Below, piece after piece: positions 1 through 8,476 of a stretch of DNA of 64,000 nt. Made by a program: the position numbers and the translations under genes. The stretch's first letter is position 1. The number at the start of each line of letters is the position of its first letter. The stretch is from Paraburkholderia fungorum. GTDB taxonomy: Bacteria > Pseudomonadota > Gammaproteobacteria > Burkholderiales > Burkholderiaceae. The stretch is taken from the NCBI RefSeq assembly GCF_003610895.1, contig NZ_MCAS01000034.1, forward strand, positions 186,001 to 250,000, read 5' to 3'. A model generated the notes under the pieces. The model searched no databases. It was not told the origin of the DNA and saw nothing but the letters and a program-made list of their open reading frames with translations.

Positions 1-1255
1 TGCGGTGCTGGCCATGGCGGACGGCCTCGTCTGGGCGGAACTCGGCGCGGCGATGCCGGGCGCGGGCGGCACCTATCTCTACGTGCGCGAAGCCTTCCAG
101 TACCGCACCGGCAAGCTGATGCCCTTTCTGTTCGTCTGGACCGCGATGTTGTCCATTCCGCTCATCATGAGCACGGGCATCATCGGCTTTGTCCAGTACC
201 TGGGGTTCTTCCTGCCGACGCTTTCGGCGTGGCAAACGCATGCGATCGGCGTCGGCGCAACCGCGCTGGTGGTCCTCGCGCTGTATCGGCGGATCGAATC
301 GATCCGTGCCTTGAGCGCGGTGCTGTGGATCATCATGATGCTCGCGGTCGGGCTCACCATTGCGGCCGCATACTCGAACTTCCATCTGAACCTTGCGACG
401 ACACTGCCGCCCGACGCGGGCGATCTCGGCAAGTTCTTTACGGGCCTCGGTGCGGGTCTGATCATCGCCATTTACGACTACGCGGGCTACAACACGACGG
501 CGTACATGGGTGACGAGCTGAAGAATCCCGGACGCGTCATGCCGCGCTCGATCATTGTGTCGATCATCGCCATGATGATCCTTTACCTCGCGTTGAACAT
601 CGGTGTGATCGGCACGGTGCCATGGCAGGAGGTGGCTAAATCGACTTCGGTCGCGTCGCTCGTCGTGTCGCGCAATTGGGGGCATTCAGCGGCGGCGGTT
701 GTCACCGTGCTGATCCTGGTGGCGGCGCTCGCGTCGGTCTTTGCAGGATTGCTCGGTGGATCGCGCGTGCCTTTTTATGCGGCCCGCGACGGCGTGTTTC
801 TTGCGGCATTCGGCAAGCTGCATCCGAAGCACAACTTCCCGCACGTCGCGTTGCTTGTGATGGGTGTGGTTACCGCGGCCGGCACGTTTTTTGATCTGAC
901 CTCGGTGATCAACATGCTGGTCGCCGTCGCGGTGCTGCTGCAGTCGGTGGCGCAGATCGCCGCCTTGACCGTGCTGCGCCGCCGTCAGCCGACCTTGCAT
1001 CGACCGTATCGGCAGTGGCTCTATCCGGTGCCGAGCCTGGTCGCACTGCTTGGCTGGCTTTACGTTTTCTATGCGACCGACCGTCAATCCCAACTGATGT
1101 CGACGGGCTGGCTCGTCCTCGGGCTGATCGCGTTCCTGATCTGGGCGCGTGTCGCGCGCCAATGGCCGTTTGGCCCGAAGCCTATCCGTGAGGTGTTTCT
1201 CGAACGCCAGGCGGAGAGTATTGCAACAGCGAATACCGAAACACATGCACGTTAA
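1..1255 (+). CDS. APC-family amino acid permease (5' partial)
   Basis: Inner-membrane amino acid/polyamine/organocation permease, expected to import or exchange an amino acid or related amine. The frame is already open at base 2, so the N-terminus lies outside the window; 416+ residues are visible. About ten hydrophobic segments can be followed. The stretch ELGAAMPGAGGTYLYVREAF is the conserved end of TM2/start of TM3 of APC transporters (P-GAGG-Y), so about 50-60 residues are missing. The tail is short and charged. The stop overlaps the start of the ROK kinase gene by 11 bp, so the two are probably co-transcribed and the substrate may be an amino sugar or a conjugate; that last point is inference. 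Confidence 0.88.
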   Translation, partial: AVLAMADGLVWAELGAAMPGAGGTYLYVREAFQYRTGKLMPFLFVWTAMLSIPLIMSTGIIGFVQYLGFFLPTLSAWQTHAIGVGATALVVLALYRRIESIRALSAVLWIIMMLAVGLTIAAAYSNFHLNLATTLPPDAGDLGKFFTGLGAGLIIAIYDYAGYNTTAYMGDELKNPGRVMPRSIIVSIIAMMILYLALNIGVIGTVPWQEVAKSTSVASLVVSRNWGHSAAAVVTVLILVAALASVFAGLLGGSRVPFYAARDGVFLAAFGKLHPKHNFPHVALLVMGVVTAAGTFFDLTSVINMLVAVAVLLQSVAQIAALTVLRRRQPTLHRPYRQWLYPVPSLVALLGWLYVFYATDRQSQLMSTGWLVLGLIAFLIWARVARQWPFGPKPIREVFLERQAESIATANTETHAR

Positions 1256-2246
1256 AGACCTGGATGAAATTCAGCGCGCCGGCGCTGATGCAAACGGATT
1301 CCTGCTGGCTATCGATTTCGGCGGCACCAAGATCGCCATGGCGACCACGACGCCGGCGGGACAGCGCCTTCATGAAGCGGAAATTCCGACGCTCGCGGAG
1401 CAGGGCGCGGAGATCGTCATGAGGCGCATGTTCGAAGCCGCTCGGACGCTGATTGCGAAGACGTCTGGCGGCGCGCAGCGGCGCTTGCTGGCGGTGGCCG
1501 CGGTCACCCCTGGCATTATCGAACCCGACGGCATCCGGCTTGCTCCGAACAATCCCGGTTGGGACCGGCTCGCACTCCACGATGTACTGCGCGCAGGCTT
1601 TGCTGCCCAGTGCGTCACGGTCGAAACCGACGTCAAGGCTGCGGCGCTGGCAGAGGCGCGCTGTGGTGCGCTTGCGGGCGTCGACTGCGGTCTGTATCTG
1701 AACCTGGGAACGGGGTTGGCGGCCGCTGCGGTGATCGATGGAAAAGTGCTGCGCGGCGCGAATGGCGCGGCGGGCGAGATTGGCTACCAGTTGCGCGGCG
1801 CGGCGGACGACGTGCTGTTCGCCGATGGCGGCGCGTCGCTGGAAAACTTCGTTTCCGGCCGCGCGATTGCCGATCGCGTGAGCGCGCTGCTTGGACGACA
1901 TGTCAGCACACACGAAGCGTTCGCGTTACAGGATTCCATGCCCCAGGTCGCAGCGCTGATCAAGGACGCTTTCGGCAGCCTCGCGCGGCACGTCGTCAAT
2001 CTGACGCTGATGCTGGATCCCTCGCGGATCGTGATCGGCGGCGGTATGGCGCGTATTCCTGGCATTCCTGATGGTATGCGCTCGCTGCTGGCGCGAGCTG
2101 TGCCTTATCCGCCAGACGTGGCGATTGCCGCTTTCGGTCATGGTGCTGCCTTGCAAGGTGCGATTGTGGCCGCGAGCGATGCGTGGGCATTGCGCCGGCC
2201 GCCATCCGGTCACTCGCCGTTGCGGGAAGTGGCGTCCGCGATGTAA
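1245..2246 (+). CDS. ROK-family sugar kinase / glucokinase-like protein
   Basis: Predicted cytoplasmic ATP-dependent kinase of the ROK (repressor/ORF/kinase) family, 333 residues, without the N-terminal helix-turn-helix found in ROK repressors. DFGGTK (residues 24-29) is the phosphate-1 loop, GTGLAAAAVIDGKVLRG the family core and VIGGGMA the adenosine motif. I chose the ATG at 1245: the longer frame from 1149 lies inside the permease gene, and residues before MHVKDL are not family-like. Oddity: the Cys-rich zinc motif that normally follows GEIG in ROK proteins (CxCGxxGC) is absent; the matching segment reads ADGGASLENFVSG. The protein is therefore a zinc-motif-less ROK variant. Translationally coupled to the upstream permease. 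Confidence 0.85.
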   Translation: MHVKDLDEIQRAGADANGFLLAIDFGGTKIAMATTTPAGQRLHEAEIPTLAEQGAEIVMRRMFEAARTLIAKTSGGAQRRLLAVAAVTPGIIEPDGIRLAPNNPGWDRLALHDVLRAGFAAQCVTVETDVKAAALAEARCGALAGVDCGLYLNLGTGLAAAAVIDGKVLRGANGAAGEIGYQLRGAADDVLFADGGASLENFVSGRAIADRVSALLGRHVSTHEAFALQDSMPQVAALIKDAFGSLARHVVNLTLMLDPSRIVIGGGMARIPGIPDGMRSLLARAVPYPPDVAIAAFGHGAALQGAIVAASDAWALRRPPSGHSPLREVASAM

Positions 2247-2313
2247 TTGCAGCCCGGCGGTGTGCCTCGATCGGCTGGTTTTCCCGAGGGGCAGGCCTGG
2301 TGCTTTAAAGCTT

Positions 2314-2350
2314 GTCAGAAAACTTGGAACCTACTAATATGGTTCCAATG
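2314..2350 (+). promoter_or_regulatory. Sigma70-like promoter with overlapping perfect palindrome upstream of the CGNR gene
   Basis: TTGTCA at 2314-2319 and TAATAT at 2337-2342 are separated by 17 bp. The inverted repeat TTGGAACC (2326-2333) / GGTTCCAA (2343-2350), with a 9-bp centre, has perfect 8-bp arms and covers the -10 box, which is a typical repressor geometry. The likely reader is the CGNR protein encoded 130 bp downstream (autoregulation), or another regulator elsewhere. The remaining 2247-2478 interval shows no gene. Confidence 0.6.
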
Positions 2351-2478
2351 CGATGGATCGCGAGACGTGAGTGCTCGCGTACCAGTCGGGACAGCTGGCG
2401 CCTGCCGCGCCCGGTCCTGTGTACGAGCGGTTATGCGCCAGACCCTGTTCAGGCGGGCACGTTTAATCTGAGGCTCCG

Positions 2479-3057
2479 ATGTCGATAAATGCTGACGATC
2501 TGAATTTTCGATTTACCGCGGACCGATTGTGCCTTGATCTTGCCTCGACGCTGGGGGAGCGCGGCCATAGAGATATCGAGCGGCTCAATACCGCGGAGGA
2601 TCTTGAGAATTGGACCGTTGAAGCCGGGCTGCTGGACTCGCCTGTACCTGCTACGGACGATGATCTCGCCCGGATCAAGGCGCTGCGACGCGTACTGCTC
2701 CTGATTTTCGAGGGAATGCTTGAGGGGCTGCCGCCTCGCAAGCGCGATCTACATGTATTGAACGATCTGGCGGCCGCAGCGCCGGTTGGATTGCAAATCG
2801 AAAACGATGCCGTGACGTTGCGAAAGGTGCCCGTTGACGGCTATGCGTGCGTTTTTTCCACCATTGCCCGGGATGCAATCGAGTTGCTTGCCTCACAACC
2901 TGACACACGCCTGAAGGCATGTGAGGAGCCCGCATGCAGGATGTTGTTTCTCGACACAAGTCGCACCGCGAACAGGCGTTGGTGTTCGATGGTGGGTGCC
3001 GGTTGTGGCAACAGGGCGAAGAAAAAAGCCTTCAACGAACGGAACAGGGAGATATAG
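2479..3057 (+). CDS. CGNR zinc-finger (ABATE-domain) putative transcriptional regulator
   Basis: 192-residue protein of the ABATE/CGNR family, proposed stress-related DNA-binding regulators. The N-terminus FTADRLCLDLASTLGER matches the ABATE start (F-x-G/A-x-x-LCLDLxNT). The C-terminal zinc finger is visible: CEEPACRMLFLDTSRTANRRWCSM, then CGNRAKKKAF. Oddity: the usual CSM-x2-CGNR spacing is CSM-VGAG-CGNR here, two residues longer. The start is the first ATG after GAGGCTCCG. The gene stands alone behind its own promoter with an operator-like palindrome; the NTF2-like gene follows 77 bp later and may be co-transcribed. The DNA target is unknown. Confidence 0.8.
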   Translation: MSINADDLNFRFTADRLCLDLASTLGERGHRDIERLNTAEDLENWTVEAGLLDSPVPATDDDLARIKALRRVLLLIFEGMLEGLPPRKRDLHVLNDLAAAAPVGLQIENDAVTLRKVPVDGYACVFSTIARDAIELLASQPDTRLKACEEPACRMLFLDTSRTANRRWCSMVGAGCGNRAKKKAFNERNREI

Positions 3058-3134
3058 CGCGAGAAGCGGCGTGAAATATCCGTCTTCCGGTCTTGTCGAT
3101 AATTTATGTAGTAATGCTAATAGAGTGATGAAAA

Positions 3135-3557
3135 ATGACTGACGTCGAACCTGATGCATTGGCGACTTTGATGGCGTTTTACGAAGCCGAAACGCAGTAT
3201 CTCGCGTCCAATGGCGAAGATTTCTCGCCGATTGCGAAGACACTCGACTCCGAGTGCGTGATTCGCCAACCTGCGTCGCTTCCGTATGGCGGGATCTGGC
3301 GCGGGCACGCGGGCTTCGAAGCATGGATGAAGGTTTTTGGCCAGCAATGGTCGAGTCTTGACGTGATCGCCCCGACTTTCTACACGATCGGCGAGAACAT
3401 CTTTAGCCGGTCGCACATTCATGCCGTCGCGAAACGCAGTGGTGTTGCAGTGGACTGGCCGCTTCTTCAGCACTTCGTCATCCGGAGCGGGAAGATTCTC
3501 GAACTCAACCCGTTCTATTGGGACACCGCGCTCGTGGTGCGAGCATTGGCGGCTTAA
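3135..3557 (+). CDS. NTF2-like / SnoaL-like family protein
   Basis: 140-residue soluble protein with the cone-shaped NTF2-like fold expected from its pattern: N-terminal helices (LATLMAFYEAETQYLAS), the segment SECVIRQPASLPYGGIWRGHAGFEAWMKVF typical of SnoaL-like nuclear transport factor 2 proteins, and a C-terminal sheet ending ILELNPFYWDT. Such proteins are small-molecule-binding enzymes (isomerases, hydrolases) or binding subunits; no specific catalytic residue set allows a reaction to be assigned. It lies 77 bp after the CGNR gene on the same strand. Confidence 0.75.
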   Translation: MTDVEPDALATLMAFYEAETQYLASNGEDFSPIAKTLDSECVIRQPASLPYGGIWRGHAGFEAWMKVFGQQWSSLDVIAPTFYTIGENIFSRSHIHAVAKRSGVAVDWPLLQHFVIRSGKILELNPFYWDTALVVRALAA

Positions 3558-3816
3558 CCCACCTAACCCACTCAACCGGACCGTCCATACGATTCGATCA
3601 CGTCCGGCGCGGCTTCGTCCCGCTCCTCGGACGCGCGCGCGTCTCACTTCGATTTGACAGCTATATGTCAGCTAACAACACGTAAGAAAGTTGTTGTTTT
3701 GTTGTTAAATGTGGCATTACATTGCAATAATCTCTGCGTAAAGTTCGTGGCTCCTCAATCACCCGCTGACGTCCGGCATGACATCATGCCCCGTCAGCTC
3801 TGTCTGGGAGCGACGG
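3558..3816 (+). promoter_or_regulatory. Intergenic region with TGACA-N6-TGTCA dyad
   Basis: No gene is supported in this 259-bp gap. TTGACA at 3654-3659 resembles a -35 element and is part of the dyad TGACA-gctata-TGTCA (3655-3670). It is followed by an AT-richer, GTT-repeat-containing stretch (about 3685-3740). A second dyad, AATGT...ACATT, lies near 3708-3725. This is the likely promoter region of the exported phosphodiesterase operon. Confidence 0.4.
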
Positions 3817-5844
3817 ATGACGAACCAAAAACAACGCAGGTGGGGCAGTACGATTGCCGTCCTAACGGCATTAGCGTGTTCTCTCGGGTTGGCAGGATGT
3901 GGCGGCGGCGTGGGGAGTTCATCCGCGCAGACCGTCGCGCAACCCGCTGGCCCGGGCACGCCGGCCGTGGCCGTCAGCCAGAAGGCCCTGGTGATCGGCA
4001 TTTCAGGGGTGCAGTACACGGCGTTACAGCAGGCGATTACCCAACAGAAGGCGCCGAATCTTGCCCGGCTTGCCATCGTGCCAGCGCTCGCAGGTGGCGT
4101 GAGCGGCACGACCACCCAGCAGGCCACGCTCGCGGGTCCCGGCTGGGCCACCGTGCTGACCGGCACGTGGACCAACCGCCACGGCGTGCGCAACGACTAC
4201 GCGGGCCAGGCGATCCAGACGGACACGCTGTTCAAGCGCATCAAGCAGGCGGGCAACTGGAAGACGGCCACCTTCGATAGCTGGAGCACGTTGAACGCGC
4301 TGCTGTCTCCGGCGATTTCCGCGGGATACATCGACGCCGCGGTGGATTGCGCGGGCGTCGATAGTTGCGTGGTCGACGCCGCCACCAAGTCGATCAGCAC
4401 CGGCAGTGCGGATCTCGTGTTCGCGAACCTGAGCGGACCGGCTACGGTTGCCGCTACATCCGGCTTGCAAAGCGACTATCCGAACGCACTCGCGAGCGCC
4501 GACCAGAAAGTCGGCCAGTTGCTTGCGGCCATTGCGGCGCGGCAAACCCAGTCTGGCGTCAACGAAAAGTGGCTGGTGATGGTCACGACCGACCAGGGGC
4601 TCGACGCGACCGGCACGGAAAGCGGCCTGCCGCTGCTCTCGAACGAAACCGCTTTCATTGCCTCGAATCAGCCGCTGACCGTGGCGGGCACGACCACCGC
4701 GCCTGGCGCCATCGCTGCCGCGCCGACCCTCGCGCAACTCGCAACCGGCGCGACCCAGGCCGACGTGACGCCGACTGTGCTCGGCTGGTTCGCGATCCAG
4801 CCGAGTCTGGCCACCTACGCCATCGACGGCACCACCTTGCTCGGCGGCAGCGCACCGCGCTCACTTGCCTCGACGCCGGGCGCCGATCAGGCGAGCCTCG
4901 CCCTGTCATGGGTCGCGCCGGCCACGGCGCCCGCGCAGTACCAGTTGTATCGCGACGGCACGCTGATCGCGACCTTGCCTGGCAACGCCACGTCTTACGT
5001 CGACAGCCAGCTCGGCAAAACGGCGAACGGCATCTACACGTTCAACTACACGCTCGTTGCGGGCGGCGCGGCGGTTTCGTCGCTCGCGCAGATCAGCTAC
5101 GTGCAGCCGGTGCTGCTCGACAGCACGCTCGCCAGCGGCCTGATTCACTTCTTCTCGTTCGACACGGGTCTTGCCGATGCGATCACGCCTAGCGTTTCGC
5201 TGCAACAGTTCGATCCGGCATCGGCCACGACTGAATCGCTGATTGCCGACAACTTCAGCGGTAAGGCGATGCAAGTCTCGTCGCTGAACAGCGCGGCCAA
5301 TGCGCTGAACGGCATGAAGCTCGCCGACGACGTCAGCACTCAAGCGCAATTCTCGATCGGCTTCTGGTTCAACTCGAACGACCTGCAGAACGATTCGCCC
5401 GCGCTCGGCAACAAGGACTGGAATTCCGGCCTGAATCCGGGCTTCGTCATCGCGCAGGAGAGCAATGGCACGTTCAAGTTCAACGTCGGCGACGGAGCCA
5501 AGCGTGCGGACCTGTCGATCGCATTCACGAAGAACACGTGGGTGTATGTGGCCATCACCTTCGATACGGCCGCGCTCACCGCGACGGCCTACGTCGACGA
5601 TCCCACCTACGGTTTGCAGAGCGGCACGCTGAGTCTCGCCGGGATGAACGTGGCGAAGATCGCGGGCATCTATTCGACCATCGGTCTGAACGAAGATGCG
5701 CGCGGCAACTACTACTCGCGCGGCAACGGCGTGCTCGGCACGATGGCCTACAACGACCTCGCGATGTGGAACAAGGTGATCACGCAGCAGCAGGTGCTCT
5801 CGCTGTTCGCGTCGAAGCGCTCGCTCGCGTCCCTGCTGCCTTGA
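3817..5844 (+). CDS. Exported phosphodiesterase-like lipoprotein with C-terminal LamG/concanavalin-like domain
   Basis: 675 residues. The N-terminus MTNQKQRRWGSTIAVLTAL followed by LAGC is a lipoprotein signal, so the protein is probably membrane-anchored in the periplasm or at the surface. Residues about 50-350 resemble the alkaline-phosphatase superfamily (type I phosphodiesterase/nucleotide pyrophosphatase): ALVIGISGVQY, APNLARLA, then ATLAGPGWATVLTGTWTNRHGV, the latter holding the usual nucleophile Thr/Ser region. A fibronectin-like segment (ASLALSWVAPATAPAQYQLY) follows, then a LamG-type beta-sandwich (HFFSFDTGLADAI through GNGVLGTMAYNDLAMWNKVI). The ATG at 3817 follows GGAG and replaces a longer in-frame start at 3778. 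It is first of a three-gene run with a small lipoprotein and phospholipase C, suggesting phosphate-ester scavenging; the exact substrate is not evident. Confidence 0.78.
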   Translation: MTNQKQRRWGSTIAVLTALACSLGLAGCGGGVGSSSAQTVAQPAGPGTPAVAVSQKALVIGISGVQYTALQQAITQQKAPNLARLAIVPALAGGVSGTTTQQATLAGPGWATVLTGTWTNRHGVRNDYAGQAIQTDTLFKRIKQAGNWKTATFDSWSTLNALLSPAISAGYIDAAVDCAGVDSCVVDAATKSISTGSADLVFANLSGPATVAATSGLQSDYPNALASADQKVGQLLAAIAARQTQSGVNEKWLVMVTTDQGLDATGTESGLPLLSNETAFIASNQPLTVAGTTTAPGAIAAAPTLAQLATGATQADVTPTVLGWFAIQPSLATYAIDGTTLLGGSAPRSLASTPGADQASLALSWVAPATAPAQYQLYRDGTLIATLPGNATSYVDSQLGKTANGIYTFNYTLVAGGAAVSSLAQISYVQPVLLDSTLASGLIHFFSFDTGLADAITPSVSLQQFDPASATTESLIADNFSGKAMQVSSLNSAANALNGMKLADDVSTQAQFSIGFWFNSNDLQNDSPALGNKDWNSGLNPGFVIAQESNGTFKFNVGDGAKRADLSIAFTKNTWVYVAITFDTAALTATAYVDDPTYGLQSGTLSLAGMNVAKIAGIYSTIGLNEDARGNYYSRGNGVLGTMAYNDLAMWNKVITQQQVLSLFASKRSLASLLP

Positions 5845-5857
5845 ACGAGGAGATTCG

Positions 5858-6064
5858 ATGAACCGATATCAATCACGGGTGGATCGCTCCGCCCTTATCA
5901 AGTGCTGCGGCGCGGCCGCGCTGGCGTTGCTGCTCGGCGCGTGCGGCGGCGGCACAAGTGACGGCCCGAAGAGCAACGCATCGGCCCCGCCGGCGGCGAG
6001 TCAGCCCGATACGGGGGCGTCGACGCCCGCGGTGGCGAAGTCGACGCTGCATTGCGCGCCATGA
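5858..6064 (+). CDS. Small Ala/Pro/Ser-rich lipoprotein
   Basis: 68-residue protein with a clear lipoprotein signal (ALALLLGAC then GGGTSDG) and a mature part of about 37 residues dominated by Ala, Pro and Ser. It lies 13 bp after the phosphodiesterase stop, with GAGGAG upstream of its ATG. No domain is recognisable. It may be a genuine tiny lipoprotein or a truncated remnant of a larger lipoprotein, since the sequence after the linker stops abruptly at LHCAP. The position between two secreted phosphoesterase genes suggests co-expression. Confidence 0.6.
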   Translation: MNRYQSRVDRSALIKCCGAAALALLLGACGGGTSDGPKSNASAPPAASQPDTGASTPAVAKSTLHCAP

Positions 6065-6172
6065 CGTGCGCAAAGAGGACAACCCCAAGCACCCGATGAA
6101 CACCCCGCGCGCAACACCTGCTCATAGCTCGTTGGCGTGTTGCGCGCGCTCCGATTTCTCCAAGGTGACCTG

Positions 6173-8200
6173 ATGAAAATTTCGAATCAAAGACGTCAGT
6201 TCTTGCGTCTCGCGGCCGGGTCGGTCGGTGCATCGGCGGCTGCGTCGATGATGCCCGCGCTGATCCGCGACGCGCTGGCGACACCCGCCAACAACACCAC
6301 CGGCACGATCAACGACATCCAGCACATCGTCGTCTTCATGCAGGAAAACCGCGCGTTCGATCATTACTACGGCACGCTGCGCGGCGTGCGGGGTTTCAAC
6401 GACCGGATGGCGATCACCCTGCCCAACGGCAACGCGGTGTGGAAACAGCCGTACCCCAGCAATCCGGACGGCTATATTTTGCCGTTCCATATGGACTCGA
6501 CGACCACCAGCGCAATGTGCGCCGACGCGCCGGCAATGAGTTATCCGGTCGACATCGCGATGTGGAATCACGGTCTCTACAACGCATGGAACACGGCACG
6601 CGCGCCCGGGCTCGGCATGAGCTACTTCACGCGCACCGATCTGAACTTCTACTATTCGCTTGCCGACGCGTTCACGATCTGCGACCAATACCATTGCTCC
6701 GTGTTCACGCAGACCAACCCGAACCGCTTGCATCTGTTCAGCGGCAGCAACGGTTTGTCAGTGGGGCAATCACCGACGCTCGATAACACCGAACCAACGC
6801 CAGGTTTCAGCTGGCCGACTTTTGCCGAGACGCTCGAAGCCGCGAACATCAGCTGGAAGGTCTATCAACAGACCGACAACTTCGACGACAACGCGCTCGC
6901 GTGGTTTCAGAGCTTCAAGACCGCGCCGGTTGGCAGCAACCTCTACAAGAAAGGCCTCGCGACTGTCCCCGACATCGCGCAGGCATTCGCCGCCGACGTC
7001 GCCGCAGGCACGTTGCCGCAAGTCTCGTGGATCATTGCGCCGGCCGCGCTGTCTGAGCACGCGAACTATCGGCCCTCATACGGCGAGGATCTGACCGCGC
7101 GTCTGCTCGCGGGACTTGTCGCGACGCCCGACGTCTGGTCGAAAACGGTGTTCCTGCTGAACTACGACGAACAGGGTGGTTTCTTCGATCACGATCCGCC
7201 GCCCACCCCGCCCGGCTCCGCAAGCGAAGGCAAGACCACCATGACCACCACCGGCGAAGTCTACGGCGGCCAGCCGATCGGCCTCGGTTTTCGCGTGCCG
7301 ATGACGGTGATTTCGCCATGGAGCAAAGGTGGTTACGTGTGTTCGCAGGTGTTCGATCACACCTCGGTGATTCAATTCATCGAGAAGCGTTTTGGCGTGC
7401 ATTGCCCGAACATCAGCACATGGCGTCGCGCGATATGCGGCGACCTGACCGCGGCGTTCAACTTCGGCAATCCCGACAGCGGCTGGCCGTCGCTGCCGGA
7501 TACCAGCGGCTATGTTGCCGCGGCAAATCTGCAATGCAGCACCTTGCCCGCACCCACGATTCCGTCTACTCAGTCGATGCCGAAACAGGAGCCGGGCACG
7601 CGTCCCTCGAAGGCCTTGCCGTACGAGTTCCATGCGAGCGCGCGCGTCGATCCGTCGACAGCGGCGCTGTGGTTGATCGTCGCGAACGGCGGCGCGCAAG
7701 GTGCGGCATTCTCGGCATACGACGTTGCGACCCCGGCGAATCCGCCACGCCGCTATGCGGTCGATGGGGGTATGCAACTGACGGACTCGTGGAGCGGCTC
7801 GGCGTTGACCGGCACGCAGTATGGCCTCGCGCTGCGCGGCGCGAATGGTTTCTTGCGGCTATTCGCGGGCGACGTGGCGGCCACGGTCGGCACCACGGCC
7901 GCCAATCCGGAAATTCGCGTCTGCTACGACGTCGCCAACAGCGCCGTCTATCTGACGCTGATGAATAGCGGCGCCGGGCCATGTACGTTCACGGTGGTGT
8001 CGAACGCGTATCGCACCGACGGCCCCTGGACCTTCACGGTTGCAGCGGGCGCGACGGCGGAGACGAACTGGCCGGTTGCATCGAGCGGGAACTGGTACGA
8101 CTTCAGTGTCACGGTCGACGTGCAACACGCATTCTTGCGGCGCTTTGCCGGACGGCTCGAAAACGGCAGCGATCTGATCAGCGATCCGGCCGCTGCATAG
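6173..8200 (+). CDS. Tat-exported phospholipase C, phosphocholine-specific type
   Basis: 675-residue secreted phospholipase C that would release phosphorylated head groups such as phosphocholine from phospholipids. The N-terminus (QRRQFLRLAAGS) is a twin-arginine signal ending near ALA, as in PlcN/PlcH. IQHIVVFMQENRAFDHYYG is the metal/active-site signature of the phosphoesterase family, and FLLNYDEQGGFFDHDPPP is a second hallmark. Two C-terminal repeats (about 480-580 and 585-670) correspond to the bacterial phospholipase C C-terminal domain. The ATG at 6173 follows AAGG and yields a proper Tat peptide; the frame open from 6137 is extra. The hemolytic versus non-hemolytic subtype cannot be decided by eye. 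Confidence 0.93.
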   Translation: MKISNQRRQFLRLAAGSVGASAAASMMPALIRDALATPANNTTGTINDIQHIVVFMQENRAFDHYYGTLRGVRGFNDRMAITLPNGNAVWKQPYPSNPDGYILPFHMDSTTTSAMCADAPAMSYPVDIAMWNHGLYNAWNTARAPGLGMSYFTRTDLNFYYSLADAFTICDQYHCSVFTQTNPNRLHLFSGSNGLSVGQSPTLDNTEPTPGFSWPTFAETLEAANISWKVYQQTDNFDDNALAWFQSFKTAPVGSNLYKKGLATVPDIAQAFAADVAAGTLPQVSWIIAPAALSEHANYRPSYGEDLTARLLAGLVATPDVWSKTVFLLNYDEQGGFFDHDPPPTPPGSASEGKTTMTTTGEVYGGQPIGLGFRVPMTVISPWSKGGYVCSQVFDHTSVIQFIEKRFGVHCPNISTWRRAICGDLTAAFNFGNPDSGWPSLPDTSGYVAAANLQCSTLPAPTIPSTQSMPKQEPGTRPSKALPYEFHASARVDPSTAALWLIVANGGAQGAAFSAYDVATPANPPRRYAVDGGMQLTDSWSGSALTGTQYGLALRGANGFLRLFAGDVAATVGTTAANPEIRVCYDVANSAVYLTLMNSGAGPCTFTVVSNAYRTDGPWTFTVAAGATAETNWPVASSGNWYDFSVTVDVQHAFLRRFAGRLENGSDLISDPAAA

Positions 8201-8214
8201 GCGTCCGCACGCAA

Positions 8215-8247
8215 GGCCCGGATGACCCGATACCAGGTCACCGGGCC
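8215..8247 (+). terminator. Stem-loop after phospholipase C gene
   Basis: GGCCCGG (8215-8221) pairs with CCGGGCC (8241-8247), with an inner ACC/GGT pair. It lies 15 bp after the stop codon. No T-run follows, so it is either a weak or Rho-assisted terminator or a 3' mRNA stabiliser. Confidence 0.45.
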
Positions 8248-8476
8248 TCGGCGCAAGCCCGGCGAAAGCCATGTGAATGGTTTTGTAAATGCGGATGATT
8301 GTCATTTGCGTTTTTATTGACGCGCGTATGCACGATAGGTAGGATGCGCTGCTGCCCGGAAGTGGGCGACCCGGGCGGCACTGAATATGGATAGCGTCCG
8401 CCGGGCAACAAACCATGCGCGGAACGTGCACCGGCGTTTCGAAACGGCCTGACGACTTTGGACTTTGGACCTGAAC

